The notes under the pieces were generated by a model. The model saw only the letters and a list, made by a program, of their open reading frames with translations. It searched no databases and had not been told where the DNA came from. Positions 25,814 to 32,622 of a stretch of 64,000 nt of DNA are shown here, piece after piece. Positions within the stretch are counted from its first letter, which is position 1; each line of letters starts with the position of its first letter. The DNA lies in assembly GCF_963677155.1 (NCBI RefSeq), contig NZ_OY781884.1:3592501-3656500 (forward strand). Direction: 5' to 3'. Origin of the DNA: an uncultured Draconibacterium sp. (GTDB taxonomy: Bacteria; Bacteroidota; Bacteroidia; Bacteroidales; Prolixibacteraceae). The position numbers and the translations under genes were made by a program.

Positions 25814-27454
25814 ATGAAGAAACTGACATTGGTAGTGGCATTTTCTATGCTACTTCAGCTTGCTTTTGCAGGAGGCTTATTAACGAACTACAATCATAGT
25901 GCTCAATATATTCGTATGTTGTCGCGAAATGCAGCTCTGGAAATTGATGCTGTTTTTTACAATCCCGCAGGACTGGTGAAAATGGAAGATGGCTGGTATT
26001 TTGCTTTTTACAGCCAAACAATTTTCCAAACCCGTGATATCGATACTCAGTTTCCTACCCTGAATTCAGGACATTATGAAGGAGAAACTACAATTCCTGT
26101 TTTTCCTGATGTTTATGCCGTTTATAAAAAGAATAACTGGGCCTTCTCATTAGGAATTGGTCCGGTAGGAGGCGGTGGAACAGCCAAGTTTCCGTCTGGT
26201 ATTCCAACATTGGAAATACCTTTTTCGCTGATTCCTGGTCAATTGGCTGCGTTGGAGCAAATCGATCCGGCACTGGCAGTAGATAGTTATGATCTTGAAA
26301 TGGCTTTGGAAGCTTCTTCAACGTTCTGGGGAATTCAGTTGGGAGCTTCTTATGCTGTAAACGATAAGTTTTCGTTTTATGGCGGTTTTCGTTTAGTTCC
26401 GTCAATAAATAGATACGAAGGAGCAATTCGTAATATTGAGCTTAATGGAGTGGATGCGGCAACCTGGTTAAATGGAGCATCTAATCAAGTAACTACAATG
26501 GCAGGGAACTTAAACGCTCTAGCTGGTGTTCCTGATGTATTAGCGCCAATTCTTCCTACTGCTGGTGAGTATACTTTAGATCAGTTGGTTGGTGCCGGAC
26601 AAATGGATCCGATACAGCAAGGACAAATTGAGGCTGGTCTGCAATTGATGGGACTTTCATCGGCACAAATTTCGGGAATGAACCTGAATCAAATTAACGG
26701 AGCGTATGTGCAAGCCGCTCCTGAATTTATTGTAAAAGCCGAAACATTAAACACTACTGCCCAAAACCTTGCCGGAACAGCGACGAAAATGGAGGACAAA
26801 GAAGTAAAAACCAAACAAAAGGGAATGGGGTTTACCCCTATTGTTGGTTTCAACTTCTCGCCAAACGACGACTGGACACTGGCTTTTAGATATGAGTTTG
26901 AAACCAAATTGACTTTGGAAAACGAAACCGACGTTGACGATATGGGCTTATTCCCCGATGGAGCAGAATCGTCGAATAATATTCCTGCAATCTTGGCTGC
27001 GGGTGTAGGTTATCGTGGTTTAGATTGGCTGGAAGCACAATTTTCATTCAATATGTATTTCGATAAAGCTGTTGACTATGGTAACAATATTCGTTATTCT
27101 ACTCTGGACGAGCAGGTACATCGCGATATTGAAAGTAACTACATAGAGCTGGCACTTGGTTTGCAGTTTAATGTAGCTGATAATTTTGCATTTAGTGTTG
27201 GCGGAATGCGCTCGGAAAATGGTGTTCCATCACAGTACCAAAGCGATTTTAGTTACAGTAATTCATCTTATACCATGGGAGGTGGAATTATGTGGAATAT
27301 TACTGATAAACTAACTTTTGATGCAGGTGTTTCAAATACTTTTTACGAAGATGATACCGTAACTTTTACACATGTGGGTATTGGAAGCTATGATGAAACT
27401 TATGCTAAAACTACACTTAGCCTGTCGGCTGGTATTTCATACAGCATTTTTTAA
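25814..27454 (+). CDS. FadL/OmpP1-family outer-membrane protein
   Basis: 546 residues. Signal peptide MKKLTLVVAFSMLLQLAFAG, then a long outer-membrane barrel. The family fingerprint NAALEIDAVFYNPAGLVKM, close to the mature N-terminus (usually with a nearby NPAG motif), the internal GIGPVGGGGTAKFPSG, and the C-terminal strand ending YSIF fit the FadL/toluene-transporter superfamily, which takes up hydrophobic compounds. An insertion of low-complexity Ala/Gly/Asn-rich residues (about 215-330) makes it longer than typical FadL. The substrate is unknown. It is alone between promoter and terminator. Confidence 0.85.
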   Translation: MKKLTLVVAFSMLLQLAFAGGLLTNYNHSAQYIRMLSRNAALEIDAVFYNPAGLVKMEDGWYFAFYSQTIFQTRDIDTQFPTLNSGHYEGETTIPVFPDVYAVYKKNNWAFSLGIGPVGGGGTAKFPSGIPTLEIPFSLIPGQLAALEQIDPALAVDSYDLEMALEASSTFWGIQLGASYAVNDKFSFYGGFRLVPSINRYEGAIRNIELNGVDAATWLNGASNQVTTMAGNLNALAGVPDVLAPILPTAGEYTLDQLVGAGQMDPIQQGQIEAGLQLMGLSSAQISGMNLNQINGAYVQAAPEFIVKAETLNTTAQNLAGTATKMEDKEVKTKQKGMGFTPIVGFNFSPNDDWTLAFRYEFETKLTLENETDVDDMGLFPDGAESSNNIPAILAAGVGYRGLDWLEAQFSFNMYFDKAVDYGNNIRYSTLDEQVHRDIESNYIELALGLQFNVADNFAFSVGGMRSENGVPSQYQSDFSYSNSSYTMGGGIMWNITDKLTFDAGVSNTFYEDDTVTFTHVGIGSYDETYAKTTLSLSAGISYSIF

Positions 27455-27473
27455 AGCAAGAATAATATAATGT

Positions 27474-27506
27474 AAAACGGGGAGCATTTTTGTTCCCCGT
27501 TTTTGC
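27474..27506 (+). terminator. Terminator after the FadL-like gene
   Basis: 13-bp stem, 27474-27486 with 27491-27503, one G-T pair, followed by T residues. Confidence 0.85.
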
Positions 27507-27570
27507 GTTAGAAATATGTCTCGTCTCGAAATTGTATTACACCAAAAAACTAACCTAATGAAAGCAAAAA

Positions 27571-27597
27571 TAAAGGGCCGGTTAAACAACCAACCCT
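27571..27597 (-). terminator. Terminator of the serpin-lipoprotein unit
   Basis: 10-bp stem, 27574-27583 with 27588-27597, with two wobble pairs that are G-U on the minus-strand transcript, followed on that strand by CTTTATTTTT. Confidence 0.7.
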
Positions 27598-27634
27598 CTG
27601 GAGAACTAACTAAGCAGCAAAATTAGTGGAATAC

Positions 27635-28288
27635 CTAATCTAGCTGAAATATTTTGTTGTACACTTCGTCGCCAATAAGTTTGGCGGTAAGTACAAATTC
27701 GGTTTTTCCTTCGGCTTTTAGCTTCGAAAGATCGAAACGGAACTCGCGGGTAAACCAGGCTTCGCACAAGTCGCCCTTTGCATTGTGCCTGATCTCAAAA
27801 GTAGGAACAGTTGAGCTATTGGTTGTGCGCGGATGGATGCGCGCCAAATCGATGGTGTGATCCTGGCAACCTCCACTGTACGATAGTTTAAAATAGAGGC
27901 AGTCGCCGTCTATGTAGGCCTCGTGTAAATGCACGGGATCGTGGCCCAGGCTATCGTAATTCTCAAAATAAATATCAACATAAGGTGAGCACGATAACTC
28001 TTCAGCATACGTTATCTCGCAAGGCACGTCCCGGTCGGAGCTAGTGTAAACATTGTGTAGTTCGGTGTAAGTAATAAGTACACGCTGTCCCTGCGAAAAG
28101 GTAAAATGGTCGGGATAGTATAAGGGCTGAACTTTATTGCCGTTATCGAGTTCAATTATAAAACCGCAATCGCCGGCACCGGCACAATCAATTACAGTAC
28201 CTTTTGCGTCAAACGATACAGGGTCATCGTCCTGGCAACTGGTAAATACAATAAGAAATACAGAAAGTATTACGACTAATCGTTTCAT
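27635..28288 (-). CDS. Hypothetical lipoprotein downstream of the serpin gene
   Basis: 217 residues, not recognised. Lipoprotein signal MKRLVVILSVFLIVFTSCQDDD, Cys in the lipobox FTSC. After the anchor comes a short beta-rich segment with two cysteine pairs (DCAGAGDC and PCEITY/SCSPY), then GHDPVHLHEAYIDGDCLYFKLSYSGGCQDH, a conserved-looking core, with alternating hydrophobic strands to the C-terminus. It begins 49 bases past the serpin gene on the same strand with only a 6-bp intercistronic hairpin (28310-28328), so it is probably co-transcribed and under the same ECF-type promoter. Confidence 0.75.
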   Translation of the reverse strand: MKRLVVILSVFLIVFTSCQDDDPVSFDAKGTVIDCAGAGDCGFIIELDNGNKVQPLYYPDHFTFSQGQRVLITYTELHNVYTSSDRDVPCEITYAEELSCSPYVDIYFENYDSLGHDPVHLHEAYIDGDCLYFKLSYSGGCQDHTIDLARIHPRTTNSSTVPTFEIRHNAKGDLCEAWFTREFRFDLSKLKAEGKTEFVLTAKLIGDEVYNKIFQLD

Positions 28289-28309
28289 GGCTTTTTTTAT
28301 TTTATGTAC

Positions 28310-28328
28310 AACGCAGGTTGTTTGCGTT
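28310..28328 (-). repeat. Small hairpin between serpin and lipoprotein genes
   Basis: AACGCA (28310-28315) and TGCGTT (28323-28328) form a 6-bp stem with a 7-base loop. Too short and lacking a T-run to be a terminator; an mRNA processing or stability element is possible. Confidence 0.35.
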
Positions 28329-28337
28329 TATTTCACT

Positions 28338-29573
28338 TTATTCTTCACTTTTAGGGTTTTTAACAGTTCCCATAAATAGTATGGCATCCGTATCTTTTTC
28401 GGTAATGGCATATAAAAACGAGCGGTTTACATTAAACTGCATATTACTTGGTCCTACACTTGTATTTTCAAATGCTACAACAGTTACCGCAGCAGCTTCT
28501 GTCCCTTTTTCATTTACTTCAATAAAGGTTTTGTGTTTTACGTAATCGATGTTCAGGTGCCCATCTCTATTGATTCGTGTAAAATCGGCCACATCTCGCT
28601 CAAACGCAACTCCCATACCCATATCGGAGAGTACTTTGTTTAATTTAATTTCGTATTTGTATTTAAGGCGAGGTAACTCTATGTCTATATTTACCGAGTC
28701 GGTAAAACTTTCCATCCAGCTTTTCCAGTTGTCAACGTTCAGTTCATTCACAATATTTTTAACTGAATTTTCTTCGTGCGGAAGAAAAACAAACATGTTG
28801 TAATTTCCTGCGCCATAAGCCAGTTTTACAGCGCGAAATACATTGTTTGAATAATAAGGTAACGACTCGGTTTTTTGCATGGTTGGTACTTGCACTGTAG
28901 AGCCGTTTTCGAGATAAAAAGGTAAATCTTCGGTGTCGTCCTCATTAAATTCCGATTGCCAGATTCCTTTAAAGTAAATAGCATTCAGCAAAAACATTAC
29001 ATGGTTAGGGCTGATGTTATCGATTATCCTATCAATCTTATCGTGAGTTTTATCAGCCACCCAGTCATTAATAGTATTCACCGCTTGCGAAGAACTAAAA
29101 TCCAGCGCTTCCACTTTAGCGTCATAATAATTTTGGTTGGTGGTAATAAAATCTTGTTCAACGGGAAAGCCTTCGCGGGAATATATGGCATTGGCAATTT
29201 CGAGTATAACTTTTGGATCGAGCGATTTTAATGCAGCTACAAGCGAAGCATACGATTCATTAATTTCTTCGGGCGAAAGTCCGTAAACTTTCAAAGTTTC
29301 TTCCATGGCTGTTTTGGTTTCACCGTTGGCTCCGTTATAAGTCATGGCCAATGCCAGGCTTACACTCAGTGGCGATACCATAATGTTATCTGCCTTGTCT
29401 TCTCCTGCGTAAATTTTCTGAAAAAGCTCCAGTCCGAATTTGTTCTCTGCTTCAATTAAATCAGCCGATTTCTCATTAAGCGTAATTGAACGCGGAGGTG
29501 TATAATCATTCTGCTTACACGAACTGGCAAACAGTAGAAACAGCGCTAAAAGGATAAACAATGAAGATTTCAT
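28338..29573 (-). CDS. Serpin-family protease inhibitor, lipoprotein
   Basis: 411 residues. Lipoprotein signal ending LLFASSCKQND, then a full serpin domain: VSPLSVSLALAMTYNGANGETKTAMEETL, the shutter strand IYFKGIWQSEF, and the hinge and reactive-centre region EVNEKGTEAAAVTVVAF...NRSFLYAITEKDTDAILFMGTVKNP. The hinge (GTEAAA) has the small residues needed for strand insertion, so an inhibitory serpin is likely; the bond cleaved lies within about 15 residues after it and the target protease cannot be named. Anchored to a membrane, it would defend the envelope. It is preceded by an ECF-type promoter shared with the divergent sigma-factor gene. Confidence 0.93.
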   Translation of the reverse strand: MKSSLFILLALFLLFASSCKQNDYTPPRSITLNEKSADLIEAENKFGLELFQKIYAGEDKADNIMVSPLSVSLALAMTYNGANGETKTAMEETLKVYGLSPEEINESYASLVAALKSLDPKVILEIANAIYSREGFPVEQDFITTNQNYYDAKVEALDFSSSQAVNTINDWVADKTHDKIDRIIDNISPNHVMFLLNAIYFKGIWQSEFNEDDTEDLPFYLENGSTVQVPTMQKTESLPYYSNNVFRAVKLAYGAGNYNMFVFLPHEENSVKNIVNELNVDNWKSWMESFTDSVNIDIELPRLKYKYEIKLNKVLSDMGMGVAFERDVADFTRINRDGHLNIDYVKHKTFIEVNEKGTEAAAVTVVAFENTSVGPSNMQFNVNRSFLYAITEKDTDAILFMGTVKNPKSEE

Positions 29574-29597
29574 AATAAAGGTTTTACAAATTTACCC

Positions 29598-29629
29598 GAT
29601 AGATGCATTTGTGCAAGTTAAGGTTGCGT
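29598..29629 (-). promoter_or_regulatory. ECF-sigma promoter of the serpin gene
   Basis: On the minus strand ACGCAACCTT (29620-29629), 14 bases, CATCTATC (29598-29605). The same two blocks with the same 14-base spacer stand before the ECF sigma gene at 30029-30060. The -10 block ends 25 bases before the serpin ATG. The AAC core of the -35 resembles other ECF promoters. Confidence 0.72.
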
Positions 29630-29639
29630 AATAAATGTT

Positions 29640-30028
29640 AATTGATATTTTGCCGATCCTGGTCTTACTTTTAGTAATGGTTTTTTAGGACAGATGAGAG
29701 TTGGTGGTTCGATTGCTTTAGTGGCTTTTGTCTTGAAGGCAGGCGGGTTTTTTCTTTTGCAATCGATCAAAAGAAAGCAATCCTGTCGGCCCGTAGGTGG
29801 AATCTTATAATAAACAACCTTTGCGTTTTTTCAATGAGTTGGTTTAGTTCGATTGGCAGATTTTTGACTGGTCCGCACAAAAGTTTTTTGTGCCTCCGAA
29901 ATACCTTGAGCTCGGAAATGTCTTCCTCGTGCTCCGTTCTTGTATACGTTGAAGCAAAGCGGAAGTCGTTGGACATAAAAATAGATCAGCCGCAAAATAA
30001 CCGGCTTGTATAAAGAATTTCCAAGTTA
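29640..30028 (-). other. Unexplained 390-bp segment between the divergent ECF promoters
   Basis: Between the two outward promoters lies sequence with no assigned gene. On the minus strand all three frames are unusually open: 69-codon ORFs at 29767-29976 and 29844-30053, and a third frame that stays open for nearly 60 codons to the left of about 29840. A 9-bp inverted repeat GATTGCTTT/AAAGCAATC (29711-29719 with 29774-29782) and the short CTTTTG-CAAAAG pair beside it suggest folding. Similar sequence seems familiar from other Bacteroidota, but this is recollection. It could be a noncoding RNA, a dispersed repeat, or a decayed gene. Confidence 0.4.
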
Positions 30029-30060
30029 ACGCAACCTTTTCAATAAGCATCACATCTATC
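30029..30060 (+). promoter_or_regulatory. ECF-sigma promoter of the sigma-factor operon
   Basis: ACGCAACCTT (30029-30038), 14 bases, CATCTATC (30053-30060), identical in both blocks and spacing to the serpin promoter. It implies autoregulation of the sigma factor. The leader to the assigned start is about 90 bases. Confidence 0.72.
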
Positions 30061-30153
30061 CAATGATTTTAGCTTGAGAGAACTGACTATAAAAGCAGAT
30101 ACCAAAAAGAAAGATGAAACCAGTTCGTTTTTATCAGTACTTTTGGATGTTGT

Positions 30154-30729
30154 TTGCGAAATATTTTGGAAGACCTGAAAAAAATAATAAACGGTTGTGC
30201 TTCGGGGAAGAAACGTGCACAGGAAGAATTATACCAATTATTTGCACCAAAGATGTTTGGGGTTTGTTTGCGCTATGCCAAAGATCGTACCGAGGCCGAA
30301 GACAATCTACAGGAAGGGTTTATAAAGGTATTTCAGAATATTGGCCGGTTTAGGCACGAAGGTTCTTTGGAAGGGTGGATAAGGAGGATAATGGTAAATG
30401 TTTCGTTGGAGAAATTCAGGAAACAGCATGTTATGCATCCGGTGGAGGATGTGAGTATTTACGAGAGGCAAAATGTATCGGATGATATTCTGTCCGAAAT
30501 TTCAGCAAAAGAACTGATTGCAGTAATACAACAGTTACCACCTCGTTACCGGATGGTTTTTAACCTTTTTGTAATTGAAGGAATGAACCACCAGGAAATT
30601 AGTGAAGAGATGAAAATTACCGTGGGCACATCAAAATCGAATCTGGCACGCGCCAGAGACATTTTGAAACGCAGGGTAAAAGAGCTTTATGGAGATATTG
30701 AGAAAACAAGTAATTATACAGCCGGATGA
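30154..30729 (+). CDS. ECF (extracytoplasmic function) RNA polymerase sigma factor
   Basis: 191 residues with sigma region 2 (YQLFAPKMFGVCLRYAKDRTEAEDNLQEGFIKVFQNIGRFRHEGSLEGWIRRIMVN split over about 25-85) and region 4 (LPPRYRMVFNLFVIEGMNHQEISEEMKITVGTSKSNLARARDIL, about 125-170). The start is uncertain: no ATG is in frame, so TTG at 30154 (or TTG at 30166) is used. An out-of-frame ATG at 30114 opens a 79-codon overlapping ORF. The next gene overlaps by 4 bases (ATGA), the usual sign of a sigma/anti-sigma pair. Together with the matching promoters it defines an autoregulated unit that also drives the serpin gene. Confidence 0.92.
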   Translation: MRNILEDLKKIINGCASGKKRAQEELYQLFAPKMFGVCLRYAKDRTEAEDNLQEGFIKVFQNIGRFRHEGSLEGWIRRIMVNVSLEKFRKQHVMHPVEDVSIYERQNVSDDILSEISAKELIAVIQQLPPRYRMVFNLFVIEGMNHQEISEEMKITVGTSKSNLARARDILKRRVKELYGDIEKTSNYTAG

Positions 30730-32153
30730 GTAAGAAACTAAATATTGACGATTCGATCCGAGAAAAGCTTGATGGCTTTTCGGCTGCGCCACCGTCGCAT
30801 GTTTGGGATACTATCCAGTCGCAACTCGATGGGCAGCGGAAAAAACGACGCATGGCCTATGTTGGTTGGATATCGGCAGCGGCAGTTGTTGTGCTGGCCT
30901 TTATTGCCGGATGGTACTTCAACGGAAAAACTGTTGTTGAAGAGCCAGTTATGGTTCAGAAACAAACTGCACCTGAAAAAACGCAGAAACCTACCGTTTG
31001 GTCAAAAGATAACAGTATTGATATAACGGTTGACCAATTGGCCGGAGCGCAGGAAATAAATTCTACGGATAAAAATACAACCCATACAATCTCAGTTGAT
31101 GAAATGTTGGCGGAAACAGAACTTTCTGCTGAAGAAAATAAGTCTCAATCTGAGCAGCTTGTTGCAATACGCACCGAGGAGAACTACAGTTTGTTAAAAC
31201 GTATTGAGGCAATATTTACTACGAAACAATCCAACATTTCTTTAGTTAAAAAGAGCAATAAAACTCAGGTTGAAGAACGTTTTGCTGCCGATGAAATGCT
31301 GATTGCTGCCAATCTTCGGAATTTGAACAAACAGAAACTGCAGGAACACGGATGGATTGTTGGAGCACAAATTTCTCCCGGATATTCGTCGCACTCGGCA
31401 AGTCTCAACGATACTTATGCCCAAGATATGGCTTCCAATAGCGATAATGGCGGAAGTAATGTTGGGGCAGGTATTTCGGTACAGTACAAAACCAGTAAAC
31501 GCTTGCGGGTGGAGACTGGAATTTATTATGCAAAAGATGGTCAAAAAGCTAATAACTCGTTTAATTTATTTGGCGGTAATGACGATTTGATGTACAGCTA
31601 TACTCCTAGTGCATCGGACGATGGAGTCACTCCCGGCTTCTCAAATGTGGTTCAAACTGGAAGCAACGGTAGAGGAATTGCGATGAACAGTACAGCTGGT
31701 GTAATTAAAATGGAATCGGCTCCGCGAGGTGCCAATATTTCGGCAGATCTTGAAAATTCGAACATAGCTTCGGCGAAACGATTATATTCTGATGGCGAGT
31801 TTTCGCAGGTATTCGAGTTTGTTGAAGTGCCATTGTATTTGCGTTACAGCGTACTTGATAAAAAGGTTGGAGTGGAGTTGCTAGGAGGAATTAACGCTGG
31901 TTTTGTAATTGGTAACAATGCTTATCTGGATAATGATTACGGCCTGCAAAACATTGGAAGTACTGCCGATATTTCAACGCTTAATTTCTCAGGAACGATT
32001 GGTGTAGGGCTAAATTATGCATTGGGAAAACACTTCTCTTTTGCATTGGAGCCTCGCCTGAATTACTACCTTAGTTCGATAAACTCCAACCCCGATGTTG
32101 ATTATCGTCCGTACAGGATTGGGGTTTACACCGGAGTTTATTACGAGTTTTAG
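30726..32153 (+). CDS. Membrane-anchored protein with C-terminal outer-membrane beta-barrel, probable anti-sigma partner
   Basis: 475 residues. Residues 1-42 are cytoplasmic-type, with the PPSHVWDTIQSQLDG helix seen in Bacteroidota sigma-partner proteins. One transmembrane helix spans about 44-65. Residues 66-200 are a polar linker, and from about 206 a beta-barrel-like stretch (GWIVGAQISPGY, GAGISVQYKTSKRLRVETGIYYAKDG, FEFVEVPLYLRYSVLDKKVGVELLGGINAGFVIG) runs to the final ...YTGVYYEF, with the terminal Phe typical of outer-membrane proteins. The start overlaps the sigma gene by 4 bases. A protein that reaches from cytoplasm to outer membrane is inferred; it would let the cell sense the envelope directly. 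Confidence 0.8.
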   Translation: MSKKLNIDDSIREKLDGFSAAPPSHVWDTIQSQLDGQRKKRRMAYVGWISAAAVVVLAFIAGWYFNGKTVVEEPVMVQKQTAPEKTQKPTVWSKDNSIDITVDQLAGAQEINSTDKNTTHTISVDEMLAETELSAEENKSQSEQLVAIRTEENYSLLKRIEAIFTTKQSNISLVKKSNKTQVEERFAADEMLIAANLRNLNKQKLQEHGWIVGAQISPGYSSHSASLNDTYAQDMASNSDNGGSNVGAGISVQYKTSKRLRVETGIYYAKDGQKANNSFNLFGGNDDLMYSYTPSASDDGVTPGFSNVVQTGSNGRGIAMNSTAGVIKMESAPRGANISADLENSNIASAKRLYSDGEFSQVFEFVEVPLYLRYSVLDKKVGVELLGGINAGFVIGNNAYLDNDYGLQNIGSTADISTLNFSGTIGVGLNYALGKHFSFALEPRLNYYLSSINSNPDVDYRPYRIGVYTGVYYEF

Positions 32154-32407
32154 AGCTGTTGTTTGCTCTTGAATTTTGCTAAAACAAAGCCTTAAACCGC
32201 ATTAATCTGAAGATTCGTGTCAGATCTTTATTCTTGCTGCTTTGTATTTTTTTAATTCCCCAGTCGCTATATTTCGGCCAAGCTGATTCGATAAATTCAT
32301 TGTTGAAAAGAAAAAAACTCTGATAATTAATTAGGGATTCCCCAGTTTATTAAACGAAAGATCAAAAAAATGCTTCCTACAAGAGTAGTAGTTGAGGGCT
32401 GTTAGTT

Positions 32408-32446
32408 TTGAAATTAGTACATTATAATGATTATCACTAATTTCAA
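32408..32446. repeat. Perfect 11-bp inverted repeat upstream of pta
   Basis: TTGAAATTAGT (32408-32418) and ACTAATTTCAA (32436-32446) pair exactly over a 17-base centre. No T-run follows. Its place about 70 bases before the pta -7 element suggests a regulator site rather than a terminator. Confidence 0.6.
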
Positions 32447-32516
32447 CGAAATGTGAAATTTTGTACTGTTAACAGTTAATTAAGACACTTGGTGAATGAC
32501 AAGAAAATTTCTTTTA

Positions 32517-32524
32517 TACTTTTG
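32517..32524 (+). promoter_or_regulatory. -7 element for pta-ackA
   Basis: TACTTTTG, a TAnnTTTG match; the nearest TTG (32489-32491) is 25 bases upstream, longer than usual. Leader about 90 bases. Confidence 0.45.
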
Positions 32525-32622
32525 CCAACTATTCAACGCAACCTGAACGATTCATCAAATAACCCAATGGTGTTCGTTAATACAAGAAAATTAATAATAT
32601 ACGGAGTTTTTAAATTTTTCGA

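Larger units (their letters stand above)
32154..32622. other. Spacer with operator-like palindrome before pta
   Basis: No gene is supported. It holds an 11-bp perfect inverted repeat at 32408-32446 and the pta -7 element at 32517-32524. Confidence 0.55.

Noticed and set aside
29620-30038. AAGGTTGCGT and ACGCAACCTT as terminal inverted repeats of a mobile element
   Set aside because: Each repeat is followed outward by the same CATCTATC block at the same 14-base distance and leads into a gene, which is better explained by two divergent ECF promoters. No target-site duplication was found.
30114-30353. 79-codon plus-strand ORF overlapping the sigma gene
   Set aside because: It is out of frame with the clear sigma domains and has no recognisable features; most likely a shadow.
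32535-32560. A third ACGCAACCT upstream of pta
   Set aside because: The -10 block at the 14-base spacing (TAACCCAA) does not match CATCTATC, and it lies behind the housekeeping -7 element.
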